The notes beneath the pieces are model-generated. The model was not told the DNA's origin, did not search any database, and saw nothing but the letters and a program-made list of their open reading frames with translations. A stretch of 64,000 bases of DNA, from the NCBI GenBank assembly GCA_945787715.1, contig CALZJE010000010.1, forward strand, positions 17,141-81,140, given 5' to 3'. Source of the DNA: an uncultured Ectothiorhodospiraceae bacterium. Its GTDB lineage: Bacteria; Pseudomonadota; Gammaproteobacteria; S012-40. Positions 22,089 to 34,197 of the stretch are shown in pieces. Made by a program: the position numbers and the translations under genes. The number at the start of each line of letters is the position of its first letter. Position 1 is the first letter of the stretch.

Positions 22089-23528
22089 CTACTTTTTCTT
22101 TTTCTGTACCGCATGAATAGCCCGACCGTCTACCGACAATGCAGCTTCATGTAAAGTTTCTGATAATGTTGGGTGCGCAAACATTGTCATCGCCAAATCT
22201 TCACTGCTCGATCCAAAATCCATTGCGATTTTTGCCTGCATAATTAGCTCTGATGCTTGCGGCCCAATAATGTGAACACCGACAATACGATCTGTTACTG
22301 CATTGGCAATCACTTTTATAAAACCAGTGGTTTCATTAATCGCTCTTGCTCTACCATTAGCATTAAAAGGGAAAGAACCCACATTAACTTTAATTCCGGC
22401 ATTCTCTGCCTCCGGCTCTGTCATCCCTACCCAGGCGATTTCCGGCGCAGTATAAATGACGGATGGCACTGTATTTAAATCAACTGGCAAAGGTAAATGC
22501 CCAGCGATTTTTTCAGCAGCAACCATCCCCTCTTCCGAGCCTTTATGTGCGAGCATTGGTCCACGTACAACATCACCAATAGCGTAAACCCCAGCAACAT
22601 CAGTTTCACAAAATTCATTAACCTTGATAAAGCCGCGTTCATCAATTTTTACACCGCTGTCTTTATCGATAACACCTGGTGAATTTGGTGCGCGACCAAC
22701 AGCAACAATTAGCTTATCAAATATTTCTTTTTGCTTGCCTTCTTTATCTTCATATTCCACTGTCACTTTTTTATTTTTCACGGTGCAGGCAGTTATTTTC
22801 ACACCCATACAAAACGATAAACCTTGTGCCTTAAACTGTTTTAATGCTTCTACAGCCACTTGTGCATCGGCAGTAGGCAAAAAATTATCACGGGATTTAA
22901 ACATAGTTACGTCAGCACCCAAACGTCGCCACACGCTCCCTAGCTCCAGTGCAATGACACCAGCACCAATAACGCCAAGTTTTTTAGGTACCTTTGAAAA
23001 AGATAAAGCACCGGTGGAATCCACAATCGTTTCATGATCGTATGGCGCGACAGGAAGTTCAGTTGGAGACGAACCCGTTGCGATGATAACGTTTTTTGCA
23101 TTTATTGTTTCTGTCTTACCATCACGTAGCGCGACATCAACAACCTTATTCGCTTTTAATGTGCCTCTCCCATGCAGAAAGGTAATCTTATTAGCCATAA
23201 ATAGTGCAGCAACACCAGAGGTAAGATCTTTTACCACTTGATCTTTACGTGTTAACATTTTTTTCAAATCGAGTTTAACGTCACTCACTTTGATGCCGTG
23301 GCTTGCCAGATCATGTGAGGTGTGCTCATAAAGCTCAGACGACTCAATTAACGCTTTGGATGGAATACAACCAACGTTTAAACAAGTACCGCCAGGAGAA
23401 GCTTTATCTTCAGCATCGACCCAATCATCAATGCAGACTGTTTTTAATCCTAATTGTGCACAACGAATGGCTGCCACATACCCACCGGGGCCAGCTCCAA
23501 TCACACACACATCAAATTCTTTTGCCAT
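22089..23528 (-). CDS. lpdA: Dihydrolipoyl dehydrogenase
   Basis: VIGAGPGGYVAAIRCAQLGL...GGTCLNVGCIPSKALI...HAHPTLSE-type C-terminus. Confidence 0.97.
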   Translation of the reverse strand: MAKEFDVCVIGAGPGGYVAAIRCAQLGLKTVCIDDWVDAEDKASPGGTCLNVGCIPSKALIESSELYEHTSHDLASHGIKVSDVKLDLKKMLTRKDQVVKDLTSGVAALFMANKITFLHGRGTLKANKVVDVALRDGKTETINAKNVIIATGSSPTELPVAPYDHETIVDSTGALSFSKVPKKLGVIGAGVIALELGSVWRRLGADVTMFKSRDNFLPTADAQVAVEALKQFKAQGLSFCMGVKITACTVKNKKVTVEYEDKEGKQKEIFDKLIVAVGRAPNSPGVIDKDSGVKIDERGFIKVNEFCETDVAGVYAIGDVVRGPMLAHKGSEEGMVAAEKIAGHLPLPVDLNTVPSVIYTAPEIAWVGMTEPEAENAGIKVNVGSFPFNANGRARAINETTGFIKVIANAVTDRIVGVHIIGPQASELIMQAKIAMDFGSSSEDLAMTMFAHPTLSETLHEAALSVDGRAIHAVQKKKK

Positions 23529-23543
23529 ACATGATATCCTTTT

Positions 23544-24731
23544 TTAAAGATCCAACAACAATCGCACAGGATCTTCCAGACTATTCTTTATTGCAACGAG
23601 AAACTGAACCGCTTCACGACCATCCACAATTCGGTGATCATAGGTTAGCGCTACATACATTATAGGACGAATAACAATCTCACCATTCTCAACAACCGGT
23701 CTTTCAACAATATTATGCATACCCAGGATAGCACTTTGTGGGGGGTTCAATATCGGCGTGGATAACATGGAGCCAAATACGCCACCATTAGTAATGGAAA
23801 ATGTGCCGCCAGTAATATCTTCAATGGCCAGCTTATTATCTCGCGCTTTTTGTCCATAAGCACGTATGGAGTTTTCAATTTCAGCTAAACCCATCTGCTC
23901 AGCATTGCGTAAAACAGGTACTACCAATCCACGAGGCGAACTCACCGCAATCCCGACATCAAAAAAACCATGATAAACAATATCATTCCCATCAATGGAT
24001 GCATTAATAGCGGGGAATTTCTGTAATGCTTCGGTTGTTGCTTTAACAAAAAACGACATGAAACCCAATTTACTCTCATGTGTTTTTTCAAATTGGTCTT
24101 TATATTTAGTGCGAATATCCATCACCGGCTTCATGTTAATTTCGTTGAATGTTGTTAACATGGCTGCCGTGTGTTGTGCTTCTACCAGTCTTTCGGCAAT
24201 TTTCATCCGTAGACGTGTCATGGGTACGCGTTTTTCAATGCGTTCGCCCACCCCGACAGAGGCCGACGGTGAAACTTTCACACCGGCTTTTTGAACATCT
24301 TCTTTTAAAATACGTCCTTGTTTTCCACTACCTTGAACTTGATCAAGGCTGACACCTTTTTCCTGCGCCAATTTTTTCGCAGCAGGATTAACTTTTAACT
24401 CTTTCGATGATGTAGGTGTAGCAGCTGAGACAGATTCAATCGGAGTTTCCCTGGCTTCCACCACTGCGGGCGCTGCTTGTGGCTCAACCTTAGCGGATTC
24501 ATCTATTTTGGCAATAAGCTGCAGCGCAGTAACAACCGTTCCTTCAGGTTCTAATATTTCTGTAATTACGCCGTTACATGGAGCGGGTATCTCAAAAACC
24601 ACTTTATCAGTTTCCACATCAGCGATGACTTCTTCCTGCTCAATAGGATCACCCACCTGCTTGTGCCAGGTGACGATTGTCCCATCAGTCACAGATTCAG
24701 GAAAGGCAGGTACTTTTACTTCAGTGGTCAT
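23544..24731 (-). CDS. sucB: 2-oxoglutarate dehydrogenase E2 component
   Basis: One lipoyl domain ([13 protein letters not shown]), E3-binding domain, catalytic [15 protein letters not shown]. Confidence 0.97.
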   Translation of the reverse strand: MTTEVKVPAFPESVTDGTIVTWHKQVGDPIEQEEVIADVETDKVVFEIPAPCNGVITEILEPEGTVVTALQLIAKIDESAKVEPQAAPAVVEARETPIESVSAATPTSSKELKVNPAAKKLAQEKGVSLDQVQGSGKQGRILKEDVQKAGVKVSPSASVGVGERIEKRVPMTRLRMKIAERLVEAQHTAAMLTTFNEINMKPVMDIRTKYKDQFEKTHESKLGFMSFFVKATTEALQKFPAINASIDGNDIVYHGFFDVGIAVSSPRGLVVPVLRNAEQMGLAEIENSIRAYGQKARDNKLAIEDITGGTFSITNGGVFGSMLSTPILNPPQSAILGMHNIVERPVVENGEIVIRPIMYVALTYDHRIVDGREAVQFLVAIKNSLEDPVRLLLDL

Positions 24732-24745
24732 AAAATGAATTCCTT

Positions 24746-27580
24746 TTAATCTTTTTTGCTATCTAATGCATCATCAATCAAGTCTTTCAACTGTTGTGCA
24801 TGTAATGCTGGGTGGCCTACCGCAGGCGCAGCGGAAAAAGGTCTTCCCGCATAATCCAAATAGTGAGAGTCACGTAATATTGTTCTAATATGATGCTGAC
24901 TGGTAAACCATGAGCCTTGATTTCTTGGTTCTTCCTGACACCAAATAAATTCTTTGGCGTTGTTATAACGCTCCAACTCTTTTTTCATTTTATCAGCTGG
25001 AAATGGATATAGCTGCTCCATACGAATAATCGCCACATGCTTATAATCCAATTCACGTCGTTTAGTGAGTAAATCATAATAGACCTTGCCATGACACATA
25101 ACGATTCGCGTCACTTTTTTATCATCCAGCTCATCGATTTCCGGGATAACCGTATGAAATTCACCGTCAGTTAAATCGCTCAACTCGCTAACCGCCAGTT
25201 TATGGCGTAATAAACTTTTTGGTGCCATAACAATAAGCGGTTTACGACAACTCATGGCCATCTGACGCCTTAGAAGGTGGAAGATTTGTGCAGGCGTGGT
25301 CGGCACGCAGACTTGCATATTGTTTTGTGCGCAAAGTTGTAAATAACGCTCTAATCTAGCGGAAGAATGTTCTGGCCCTTGACCTTCAAAACCGTGCGGT
25401 AAAAGCATCACCAAACCACAAAGGCGATTCCACTTTTGCTCACCTGCAGAAATGAATTGATCAATAACAACCTGTGCGGTGTTAGCGAAATCACCAAACT
25501 GCGCTTCCCATATGGTTAGTGTACTGGGATCCGTTGTTGCGTAGCCATATTCAAAGGCGAGAACTGCTTCTTCAGAAAGTAGAGAGTTGATCACCAAAAA
25601 CTGGGCATTTTCATTTTCAATCTTACGCAGGGGAACATAGCTATCGCCAGTCTCCTGATCCCAAACAATCGCATGACGATGGAAGAAAGTACCCCGCCCT
25701 GCATCTTGCCCTGACAAACGAACATTAAAATCTTCATTGACTAAGGTTGCGTAAGCCAGTGTTTCAGCACACCCCCAATCCAGCGGAGTTTCACCGGCAA
25801 TCATTTTTTTACGGTTATCGAAGATTTTCTTCACGCTAAAATGAAGCTTAAACGCTTCTGGCACTTCGGTAAGGCGATCTGAAAGTGCTTGAAGGGTTTT
25901 TAAGTTAACTCGCGTATTTTGAGGGGCTTCACAAAGCTTTTCAAGGTAGGGATCCCAATCGTGTTTGAATTTATAATTGGCAATTTCATCTGGCATCAGG
26001 TTATCTAAAACAGTCTTACCGGCATCTAGCCTTGCGCGATAATCATCCAGCAACGCTTTTTCATCAGCTTCGTTTATGATCCCTTTTTCAATTAACTGCT
26101 TGGCATAAATCGCACGTGGTGTTTTTTTCTGTTTAATGATGTGATACATCATCGGCTGCGTTGCCAATGGTTCGTCGGCTTCACTGTGGCCATGCTTGCG
26201 ATAGCAGACTAGATCAATCACTACATCTTTGTGGAACTTCAGGCGATAGTCCATCGCCATACGTGTGACGAAACAGATTGCCTCTGGATCATCACCGTTC
26301 ACATGAAAAATTGGCGCGTTCACCATTTTTGCCACATCTGTGCAATACATAGTTGAACGTGCATCTTTCTGATTACTTGTCGTAAAACCTATCTGGTTGT
26401 TAATAACAATGTGTACAGTGCCTTTTGTGGAATAACCACGGGATTGAGACATATTAAATGTCTCCATTATCACGCCTTGCCCGGCAAATGCGGCATCACC
26501 ATGGATAATGATTGGGATAACTGTGTCACCTTCTGAATCGTTACGCCGCTCTTGGCGTGCACGTACCGAGCCTTCTACCACTGGTCCAACGATTTCAAGA
26601 TGGGATGGATTAAACGCCAGTGCAATGTGAACAATGCCACCGCTGGTTTCAACATTGCTGGAAAAACCCATGTGGTATTTTACATCGCCCGTGCTGTCGT
26701 GATCGTGATCGTGTTTGCCTTCAAACTCCTGAAACAACATCTCAGGCATTTTCCCCATGACATTGACCAGCACATTCAAGCGTCCACGATGCGCCATACC
26801 AATAACAACTTCTTTAACACCACGACTGCCGGCACGCTGAACACATTCGTCCAACATAGGGATAAGACCATCAGCACCTTCTAGAGAAAAACGTTTTTGT
26901 CCAACGTACTTACTGTGCAAATAACGCTCAAGTGCCTCAGCAGCATTGGTGTTACGCAACAACCGTTTTCGCAATTCTGTTGGATAATCAGGATTACAGC
27001 GATATTTTTCCAGCCGCTCCTGAATCCAGTAGCGCTCTGCCATAGTTGTACTGTGTAAAAATTCTGAGCCAATTTTTCCGCAATAAGTCTGCTCTAACGC
27101 GTCTATAATTTCCGCTAACGTTGCTTTTTCGGTGCCATAAAGATCATCAGTATAAAATTCGGTGTTCAGATCACCTTCACTCAAATGATATTGAGAAAGT
27201 TGCAAGGAAGAGATATAAATTTCATTTCTATTCGACAATGGATCAAAGTCTGCTTTTTGATGACCACCAAAGCGATAGGCGTGGATCAAATTCTGTACAC
27301 CAACTTGTTTTTTGTAATGCTCAACATCAGCACTTGAACCAGAACAGGGTTTCAATCGTAATTGACGAAACGCTTCTCTAACTTCGCTATGATTTACTTC
27401 AGTGCTGGATTGTTGACCATCTTGCATTTGATCAAAATAGTCTCGCCATTGTTGATCAACAGAATAAGGGTTACTGACATAATCTTCATACAGTGCTTCA
27501 AAATAGTCTGCACTTACCCCATTTAATGTTGATTCAGCCCACAAAGCCTCTAAATTTTTTACTTGTTTCATCTTTTCCAT
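24746..27580 (-). CDS. sucA: 2-oxoglutarate dehydrogenase E1 component
   Basis: [17 protein letters not shown]...[11 protein letters not shown]...[13 protein letters not shown]...[23 protein letters not shown]. Confidence 0.98.
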   Translation of the reverse strand: MEKMKQVKNLEALWAESTLNGVSADYFEALYEDYVSNPYSVDQQWRDYFDQMQDGQQSSTEVNHSEVREAFRQLRLKPCSGSSADVEHYKKQVGVQNLIHAYRFGGHQKADFDPLSNRNEIYISSLQLSQYHLSEGDLNTEFYTDDLYGTEKATLAEIIDALEQTYCGKIGSEFLHSTTMAERYWIQERLEKYRCNPDYPTELRKRLLRNTNAAEALERYLHSKYVGQKRFSLEGADGLIPMLDECVQRAGSRGVKEVVIGMAHRGRLNVLVNVMGKMPEMLFQEFEGKHDHDHDSTGDVKYHMGFSSNVETSGGIVHIALAFNPSHLEIVGPVVEGSVRARQERRNDSEGDTVIPIIIHGDAAFAGQGVIMETFNMSQSRGYSTKGTVHIVINNQIGFTTSNQKDARSTMYCTDVAKMVNAPIFHVNGDDPEAICFVTRMAMDYRLKFHKDVVIDLVCYRKHGHSEADEPLATQPMMYHIIKQKKTPRAIYAKQLIEKGIINEADEKALLDDYRARLDAGKTVLDNLMPDEIANYKFKHDWDPYLEKLCEAPQNTRVNLKTLQALSDRLTEVPEAFKLHFSVKKIFDNRKKMIAGETPLDWGCAETLAYATLVNEDFNVRLSGQDAGRGTFFHRHAIVWDQETGDSYVPLRKIENENAQFLVINSLLSEEAVLAFEYGYATTDPSTLTIWEAQFGDFANTAQVVIDQFISAGEQKWNRLCGLVMLLPHGFEGQGPEHSSARLERYLQLCAQNNMQVCVPTTPAQIFHLLRRQMAMSCRKPLIVMAPKSLLRHKLAVSELSDLTDGEFHTVIPEIDELDDKKVTRIVMCHGKVYYDLLTKRRELDYKHVAIIRMEQLYPFPADKMKKELERYNNAKEFIWCQEEPRNQGSWFTSQHHIRTILRDSHYLDYAGRPFSAAPAVGHPALHAQQLKDLIDDALDSKKD

Positions 27581-27877
27581 AAGAGATTACTGCGCCATCG
27601 CTACGGTTTAATCGCACCCGACAGGAGGTGATTGTTCACCTATTAATCAGAATTTTTAAAAAATATTTCATAAATAGTATATCGCAATTGTAAATACATT
27701 AAATCAATCACTTATGAAAAAAACTAGCAATTGCAATACCGTATCGACTCACCATTTAGAAAATATACAACGAAATTTCAATTGATAATTAAAATTAGTA
27801 TCATAATGTGGTAGTTTATGCGGTTTTGCATATTTGTTAGCGGAATTTTATCTGCTAAAACACACATTGAGAAAAGA

Positions 27878-28393
27878 ATGAACCCAAAGAACAGTTTTAG
27901 TTACGAAGAACTCATCGAATGTGGCCACGGTAATTTGTTTGGCCCAGGTAATGCTCAATTGCCACTTCCTCCTATGTTGATGCTTGACAGAATTACATCG
28001 ATTACTGAAGATGGTGGCTCATATGGCAAAGGCCAGATCATTGCTGAATTGGACATCAAACCAGACCTATGGTTCTTCGATTGTCATTTTGAAAATGATC
28101 CCGTCATGCCCGGTTGCTTAGGCCTTGATGCCATGTGGCAATTAGTGGGTTTCTACCTAGGATGGAAGGGTGGACCAGGACGTGGCCGCGCGCTTGGTGC
28201 TGGTGAAGTTAAGTTTACTGGTCAAGTAACACCCGATTCTAAATTAGTCACATACCATATCGACTTAAAACGCGTTATTATGCGTAAACTGATTATGGGA
28301 ATTGCAGACGCCCGCATGGAAGTGGATGGTAAAGTAATTTATGTAGCAAATAACCTACGTGTCGGTCTATTTACAAATACAGAAAATTTTTAA
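27878..28393 (+). CDS. fabA: 3-hydroxydecanoyl-ACP dehydratase (start shifted from ORF-track 27818)
   Basis: [39 protein letters not shown]...[28 protein letters not shown]. Confidence 0.97.
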   Translation: MNPKNSFSYEELIECGHGNLFGPGNAQLPLPPMLMLDRITSITEDGGSYGKGQIIAELDIKPDLWFFDCHFENDPVMPGCLGLDAMWQLVGFYLGWKGGPGRGRALGAGEVKFTGQVTPDSKLVTYHIDLKRVIMRKLIMGIADARMEVDGKVIYVANNLRVGLFTNTENF

Positions 28394-28404
28394 AGGTAAG
28401 CAAA

Positions 28405-29622
28405 TTGAAACGGGTTGTAATTACAGGCATCGGTATTCTTTCCAGCATTGGAAATAACAAAGAAGAAGTTAAGAATGCTTTATTTGAAGGCACTTCGGGA
28501 ATCACATTTGATGAAACTTATGCTGAAATGGGTTTTCGAAGCCATGTCAGCGGACCAGTTAAACTCAACCCGAAAGAGCTAATTGACCGTAAACTTTATC
28601 GCTTTATGGGCGATGCAGCTGCGTTTGCTTATCTGGCCATGAAAGAAGCGATAGAAGATTCTCAACTTACAGATGATGTCATCTCTAACTTTCGCACTGG
28701 TTTGATAACCGGCTCTGGTGGTGCATCAACCGAAAATACGGTATTAGCGGCAGACATCATGAGAGAAAAAGGTATCCGTCGCGTCGGGCCTTACATGGTA
28801 ACCAAAACCATGGGTAGTACAACATCCGCGATTCTTTCCACTGCTTATAAAATCAAAGGCACCAGCTATTCCATTAGCTCGGCTTGCTCAACAAGTGCGC
28901 ACTGTATCGGCAATGCATGCGAATTAATTCAAATGGGTAAACAGGATGTCATGTTTGCCGGTGGCGGCGAAGAATTGCACTGGACACAATCTGTACTGTT
29001 TGATGGTATGGGCGCAATGTCATCCAAATACAACGATGCACCCGAAACAGCTTCTAGGCCGTTTGATGCCAACCGAGATGGTTTTGTCATTGCTGGTGGT
29101 GGTGGAATTGTGGTGCTTGAAGAGTTGGAACACGCGAAAAAACGCGGTGCGAAAATTTATGCTGAGTTAATTGGTTACGGTGCCACTTCTGACGGTTACG
29201 ATATGGTTCAACCCTCAGGTGATGGCGCAGTACGTTGCATGCAGCTAGCACTACAATCTGTCTCTAAACCAGTAGATTATGTTAATGCGCATGGTACAAG
29301 TACGCCTGTCGGTGATATGAAAGAACTTGAAGCGCTACGGACAGTTTTTGGTGACAATATTCCAATCATCACCTCGACAAAATCATTAACCGGGCATGCA
29401 CTGGGGGCTGCAGGTGTTAATGAAACAATCTACACTTTGTTAATGCAAGAAAATAATTTCATCTCAGCGTCTGCGAATATTACCGAGCTTGATGAAAAAG
29501 CAATTGGCTATCCAATCGCCACAACCCGCCAGGACAATGTCGATCTCGATGTTGTTATCTCAAATAGTTTTGGTTTTGGTGGAACCAACTGTACCCTTGC
29601 ATTCCAAAAATATAAAGACTAA
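28405..29622 (+). CDS. fabB: Beta-ketoacyl-ACP synthase I
   Basis: [15 protein letters not shown]...[26 protein letters not shown]...[11 protein letters not shown]...[12 protein letters not shown]; follows fabA. Confidence 0.97.
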   Translation: MKRVVITGIGILSSIGNNKEEVKNALFEGTSGITFDETYAEMGFRSHVSGPVKLNPKELIDRKLYRFMGDAAAFAYLAMKEAIEDSQLTDDVISNFRTGLITGSGGASTENTVLAADIMREKGIRRVGPYMVTKTMGSTTSAILSTAYKIKGTSYSISSACSTSAHCIGNACELIQMGKQDVMFAGGGEELHWTQSVLFDGMGAMSSKYNDAPETASRPFDANRDGFVIAGGGGIVVLEELEHAKKRGAKIYAELIGYGATSDGYDMVQPSGDGAVRCMQLALQSVSKPVDYVNAHGTSTPVGDMKELEALRTVFGDNIPIITSTKSLTGHALGAAGVNETIYTLLMQENNFISASANITELDEKAIGYPIATTRQDNVDLDVVISNSFGFGGTNCTLAFQKYKD

Positions 29623-29640
29623 TTCAACTATCCGAACTTA

Positions 29641-29667
29641 AGTGAGAAAGCGCTATGCTTTCTCACT
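29641..29667. terminator. Bidirectional terminator between convergent fabB and the TPR/OGT gene
   Basis: Perfect 11-bp stem agtgagaaagc/gctttctcact with 5-nt loop gctat; T-rich on the + side. Confidence 0.75.
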
Positions 29668-32043
29668 TTGTTTATCGCACCATTTTCTCCACATAATTTG
29701 ATATTGATCTTCTAGTTTTTGAGCAAATTGAATTCCATCACATAAAACTGAACCTAGTAATGCTGGGCGAAGCTGCCTTCTCATCTCCTCAAGCCCAGAC
29801 AAGTTGCTTGCCAAGCTCACAGCTCTTTCTACATACTCTTCTTTATTATAAGCAATACACTCAATACACTCGGCCAATCCTAAATTCTGTAACGTGCTAT
29901 GCCCCATTCGTGAAGCATGTTCATCACCGACCAAAGTGATGACGGGAACACCCATCATTAAAGCGTGACAAGTAATTGTGTGTCCTGCCCACGGAAATGT
30001 ATCTAACATAATATCTATTTGGTTGTGACCAACAAGATAGCTTGAAAAATCATTAGATGGTTGTAGCATCAATCTTTTAGCATCTACACCATGAGAAACA
30101 AAAAAATTCTCAATTCGCTCTTTAGTGGAAAGATCATTAAAAGAGTGATTTTGAATCACCATTTTGGAATCTGGTACAGACAATAACACCTTGCTCCATA
30201 ATTCAATGATATCTTCCCCAATCTTCACCAAATTGTTATACGATGCAAATGTAATATAGCCATTATCAATTGCCGGCAATGACGATATGTCTGGCGCATC
30301 CACTGGAGGTTTATAACAATAAAATGCCTGAGGAATCCTCACTAATGATTCCGTATAAAACGGATCTGCAGTATCTGTGGGATCACAGTATTCATCAGTG
30401 ATCAAATAATCAATCGAATTCAAACCTGTTGTATTTGGATAACCTAAATACGACACCTGCACTGGGGCAACACGTTTTGCGAATACAACAAGGCGATTCC
30501 CATTAGTATGACCAGCTAGATCAACGAGAATGTCAATCTTATCCTTGCGTATCATTGCCTCTACTTCTTCATGACTTAACGAATAACATTGCCGCCAATA
30601 ATCGATATTCTTTTTGATTCGCTCAGTGACATAATCTTGTTTTCGCACATCAGAATAACAATAGATTTCAAACGTTTCTTTATTGTGATTAGCAAGAATC
30701 GGCTCCAAGAAATATGCAACTGAATGACTACGAAAATCAGGGGAAACATACCCAATGCGCAATTTTCGATCGGAATTTAATGCGTTTTCGAAAGTGATAT
30801 TTTCGCAGTTGCCACTTTGCTGCTTAACTCCCCATTTAACATGTGCTTCAAATATCTCTTGACGGGTATATAAACGACTATAATTCATGGAAAGCAAGTG
30901 GGCACTCATCAATTCTGCAAATTCTGAATTTATCCTCAATGCATTCCGATAACATTGGTCTGCTTCTTTAGCTTTCCCTTGTGACAACATCATAGTAGCA
31001 AGCAGTGAATGCACTTCAACATTTTCAGGTTCAAGCTCCATCGCATTCATAAGCGCCTTGATGGCACTCTCTATATCGCCAAGTTTGCTTAATGTGTTTG
31101 AGTAATTAATAAAAATATCAGCGCGGCTTGAATTAATTTTTAGCGCTTTCTCAAGACAGTTTTTTGCCTCCTTGTATTCGGCTAACACAGTCAGCACCAC
31201 ACCCATGTTATTCAGTGCTTGATAATTTTCTGGCTGCAATGCCATAACTTTACGATAACATTCTTTAGCATTAACAAACTCCCCTGTTTTCTGCATCGAC
31301 GCACCAAGCCCCATCAATGCAGGCAGGAAATCCACCTGCTTTGCCAACGCAATTGAATATTGCGCCTTGGCTTCTTCATATTCATTCGTTAAGTAATAAA
31401 ATTTGCCTAGGTTTGCATACGAACTTGGATTCTCAGGTTGTAATTTATGTGCATAAAACAGCTGTTTTCTAGCATCATCGTATCGGCCTTCTGCAATCAT
31501 TATGTCTGCTAAGGAACTGACAACAGTTAGATAATCTGGTTTTAACTCCAATGCTTTTAGAAATGCGTTTTCTGCTTCTTTCATTCGTTTCTGCTGCTGA
31601 TACAACAGTGCTAAGTTACGATAAGCCATCGGATAATTCGGTTGAATTGCAATTGCTTTTAAGAAACATTCTTCTGCTTCATGAACTTTAGAAACACTAA
31701 CCTTTATCGAACCCAGATTATTGAACGCCTGTGCAAATGTTGGATTTATTTGAGTAGCTTTAGAATAATTTTCCTCAGCCTCCTCCCACTTATTCAAAAA
31801 CTCCTGGCATTTTCCCAAGTTAAAATACCCCTCTGCTAACTTAGGCTGAATACGTATTATTTGTTCAAAGCTTTTTTCCGCTTCGCTAAAATCACCTAAC
31901 TTCCCATAAATCATACCTAATAACACCCAGGCATCCACATTGGATTTATTTTTTCGGCAAATACTTTTACACAATCGTAGAGCGTCTTGGGGTTTATTTT
32001 CATTCAGCAGTAACTCTACTCGAGAAAGTTTGTCTTTTTTCAT
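29653..32043 (-). CDS. TPR-repeat protein with O-GlcNAc transferase (SPINDLY/OGT-like) C-terminal domain
   Basis: Multiple TPR units, then LRIGYVSPDFRSHSVAYFLEPILANHN...DILVDLAGHTNGNRLVVFAKRVAPVQVSYLGYPNTTGL...DTFPWAGHTITCHALMMGVPVITLVGDEHASRMGHSTL. Confidence 0.93.
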   Translation of the reverse strand: MKKDKLSRVELLLNENKPQDALRLCKSICRKNKSNVDAWVLLGMIYGKLGDFSEAEKSFEQIIRIQPKLAEGYFNLGKCQEFLNKWEEAEENYSKATQINPTFAQAFNNLGSIKVSVSKVHEAEECFLKAIAIQPNYPMAYRNLALLYQQQKRMKEAENAFLKALELKPDYLTVVSSLADIMIAEGRYDDARKQLFYAHKLQPENPSSYANLGKFYYLTNEYEEAKAQYSIALAKQVDFLPALMGLGASMQKTGEFVNAKECYRKVMALQPENYQALNNMGVVLTVLAEYKEAKNCLEKALKINSSRADIFINYSNTLSKLGDIESAIKALMNAMELEPENVEVHSLLATMMLSQGKAKEADQCYRNALRINSEFAELMSAHLLSMNYSRLYTRQEIFEAHVKWGVKQQSGNCENITFENALNSDRKLRIGYVSPDFRSHSVAYFLEPILANHNKETFEIYCYSDVRKQDYVTERIKKNIDYWRQCYSLSHEEVEAMIRKDKIDILVDLAGHTNGNRLVVFAKRVAPVQVSYLGYPNTTGLNSIDYLITDEYCDPTDTADPFYTESLVRIPQAFYCYKPPVDAPDISSLPAIDNGYITFASYNNLVKIGEDIIELWSKVLLSVPDSKMVIQNHSFNDLSTKERIENFFVSHGVDAKRLMLQPSNDFSSYLVGHNQIDIMLDTFPWAGHTITCHALMMGVPVITLVGDEHASRMGHSTLQNLGLAECIECIAYNKEEYVERAVSLASNLSGLEEMRRQLRPALLGSVLCDGIQFAQKLEDQYQIMWRKWCDKQSEKA

Positions 32044-32165
32044 AATTAAGTTTCTAGCTTGATATTTTATTATTCTATAAGATAATGGTTCACAATAATC
32101 ATATTTCTTATCATACTAAACACTTTCCGCCGATACCTAATCAATTGACTAAAACAGGCTACATT

Positions 32166-32717
32166 ATGGGCAAACTTTACAATGAACTGGATGATAATCT
32201 AATCAGCTTTATTGGCGATCAAAAAATCTTCTTCATTAGTACAGCGCCAGACGAGGGTCGCATCAATTTATCTCCCAAAGGGATGGATACATTTTCGGTC
32301 ATCGGTAAAAACGTAGTCGCATTTTTAAACCTCACCGGTAGCGGCAATGAAACCGCCGCACACTTAAAAATCAATCCACGAATTACGGTTATGTTTTGTA
32401 GTTTTAGTAAAACACCACTAATTCTTCGATTATATGGCAAAGGCAGTGTAATCCAGCCAGGAGACAATGCTTGGAATAACTGGCTTTCCCGATTTAAAGA
32501 TTATCCTGGAGCAAGACAAGTAGTGACGATAGAAATTGAGTCCATTCAAACCTCATGTGGCTTTGCAGTACCATTAGCAGAAACGATAATAGAACGCGGT
32601 ACATTGCAGAAATGGGCTGACAACAAGGGTGAAGAAGGTGTTAAAGAATACTGGAAAGAGAAAAACCAAACTAGCTTGGACGGCTATCCAACATATATAT
32701 TAGACAAAGACAATTGA
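32166..32717 (+). CDS. Pyridoxamine 5'-phosphate oxidase family protein (start revised from 32085)
   Basis: MGKLYNELDDNLISFIGDQKIFFISTAPDEGRINLSPKGMDTFSVIGKNVVAFLNLTGSGNETAAHL. Confidence 0.85.
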   Translation: MGKLYNELDDNLISFIGDQKIFFISTAPDEGRINLSPKGMDTFSVIGKNVVAFLNLTGSGNETAAHLKINPRITVMFCSFSKTPLILRLYGKGSVIQPGDNAWNNWLSRFKDYPGARQVVTIEIESIQTSCGFAVPLAETIIERGTLQKWADNKGEEGVKEYWKEKNQTSLDGYPTYILDKDN

Positions 32718-32761
32718 ACCATGAAATATTATTCGCACAATTCTCAAATCTAACGACTTAT

Positions 32762-33697
32762 CTACGACAGCGGAATTTGTAAGTTCTCCATAAATGAAAA
32801 CCAAATTGGCAACGTGATTAAACTAAGCGCAGTCGATAGGGTTACAGCGGTCGCGTAAAAAGCACTATCCAATTTAAACCGATCGCAAATCACCAGGCCG
32901 ATCACCATACTTGGCATTGCTGCTTCTATCACCACTGCTGTTAATAATCGCCCATCTAATCCAATAGGGTAACTCGCCAGTAAAACAATGGCAGGCATTA
33001 ACACAAGCTGTATTAGTACAATGGGAATAATAATCGGAAGACGCTTCCACTCTCCTTTGCGCCATTGCAAGCTTAATCCAAGTGAAAATAACATCAGCGG
33101 CACAACTCCTTTATCGAGCGTAGATAAAAGGCCAAACACAAACTGAGGTTGCGCAACATTGCTCAAATTCAAAATAACTGCGACGATAGCAGCAATCACG
33201 GCAGGAATTTTAAAAAAAGCCGTAATAGACAATCCTCCACCATCACCACTTCCATGTTTATAAGCAGTAAGTACACCCAAAGTAAAAAGCAATGGCGTGC
33301 ATGCAAATAAATCATATTGAATGGCAACACCAGAGGCCCAACTACCTAGCGTGGTTTCTAATACAGGCAAACCTAGATAGGTTGCATTAGGGAAAGCTGC
33401 GGCTAATATTGCGGCACCAGCTGTGGCCGAAGGCAAATTACAACATCGGCATGTCAGCTTACCGATAAAAAATCCTGCAAGCACTCCTGTAATCGCTAAA
33501 ATAACAATGCGGAACGAATCCACACTCAATTCTGTACGCCACAACAGGGATAATACGAGTGCGGGAAGAAGTAAAAAATAGACAGTGTCGGTTAACGCTT
33601 TGCGTAACACTTGCGGATCAAGACCGCCAGGTTTGAATAGTTGCCAGATTACGCCAAAGAAAATAATGACACCCATTTGGGCTACAACTTCAAACAT
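32762..33697 (-). CDS. AEC-family (auxin efflux carrier-like) transporter
   Basis: ~10 hydrophobic segments; AAFPNATYLGLPVLE; typical length ~310 aa. Confidence 0.88.
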   Translation of the reverse strand: MFEVVAQMGVIIFFGVIWQLFKPGGLDPQVLRKALTDTVYFLLLPALVLSLLWRTELSVDSFRIVILAITGVLAGFFIGKLTCRCCNLPSATAGAAILAAAFPNATYLGLPVLETTLGSWASGVAIQYDLFACTPLLFTLGVLTAYKHGSGDGGGLSITAFFKIPAVIAAIVAVILNLSNVAQPQFVFGLLSTLDKGVVPLMLFSLGLSLQWRKGEWKRLPIIIPIVLIQLVLMPAIVLLASYPIGLDGRLLTAVVIEAAMPSMVIGLVICDRFKLDSAFYATAVTLSTALSLITLPIWFSFMENLQIPLS

Positions 33698-33717
33698 AAC
33701 TTTAATCTATTTCAAGG

Positions 33718-34197
33718 TTAATCATTGGAGACAAGTAACACAATCGACTGGGAAGCAATTCCTTCACCCTTCCCTTCAAAACCTAACTTTTCCGTCGTTG
33801 TTGCTTTCACACTAACTTGGTTTACAGAAATAGTCAGGTCTTCAGCCAGGTTTTGTCGCATCATCTCAATATAAGGTGCGAGTTTTGGTCGTTGAGCAAT
33901 AATCGTTGAATCCAGATTTGCCACGCTATAACCATTTTCCTTGATCAAAGAGGCAACATGTCTTAAGAGAATTCGACTATCGATATTTTCAAAGTCTGCG
34001 CTGGTATCGGGAAAATGTTTACCTATATCTCCCAACGCTAGTGCGCCCAATAGTGCGTCGCAGCAAGCATGAATCAATACATCGGCATCTGAATGGCCTG
34101 CCAACCCTAAATCATGAGGCACATCTACTCCGCCCAAAATCAGTTTGCGGTTTTCTGCAAATGCATGAACATCATAACCCTGGCCTATTCTCATCAC
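33718..34197 (-). CDS. ispF: 2-C-methyl-D-erythritol 2,4-cyclodiphosphate synthase
   Basis: [12 protein letters not shown]...[31 protein letters not shown]. Confidence 0.98.
   Translation of the reverse strand: MMRIGQGYDVHAFAENRKLILGGVDVPHDLGLAGHSDADVLIHACCDALLGALALGDIGKHFPDTSADFENIDSRILLRHVASLIKENGYSVANLDSTIIAQRPKLAPYIEMMRQNLAEDLTISVNQVSVKATTTEKLGFEGKGEGIASQSIVLLVSND

Noticed and set aside
20113-27381. Plus-strand ORFs across sucABCD/lpd
   Set aside because: Antisense shadows of core TCA-cycle genes.
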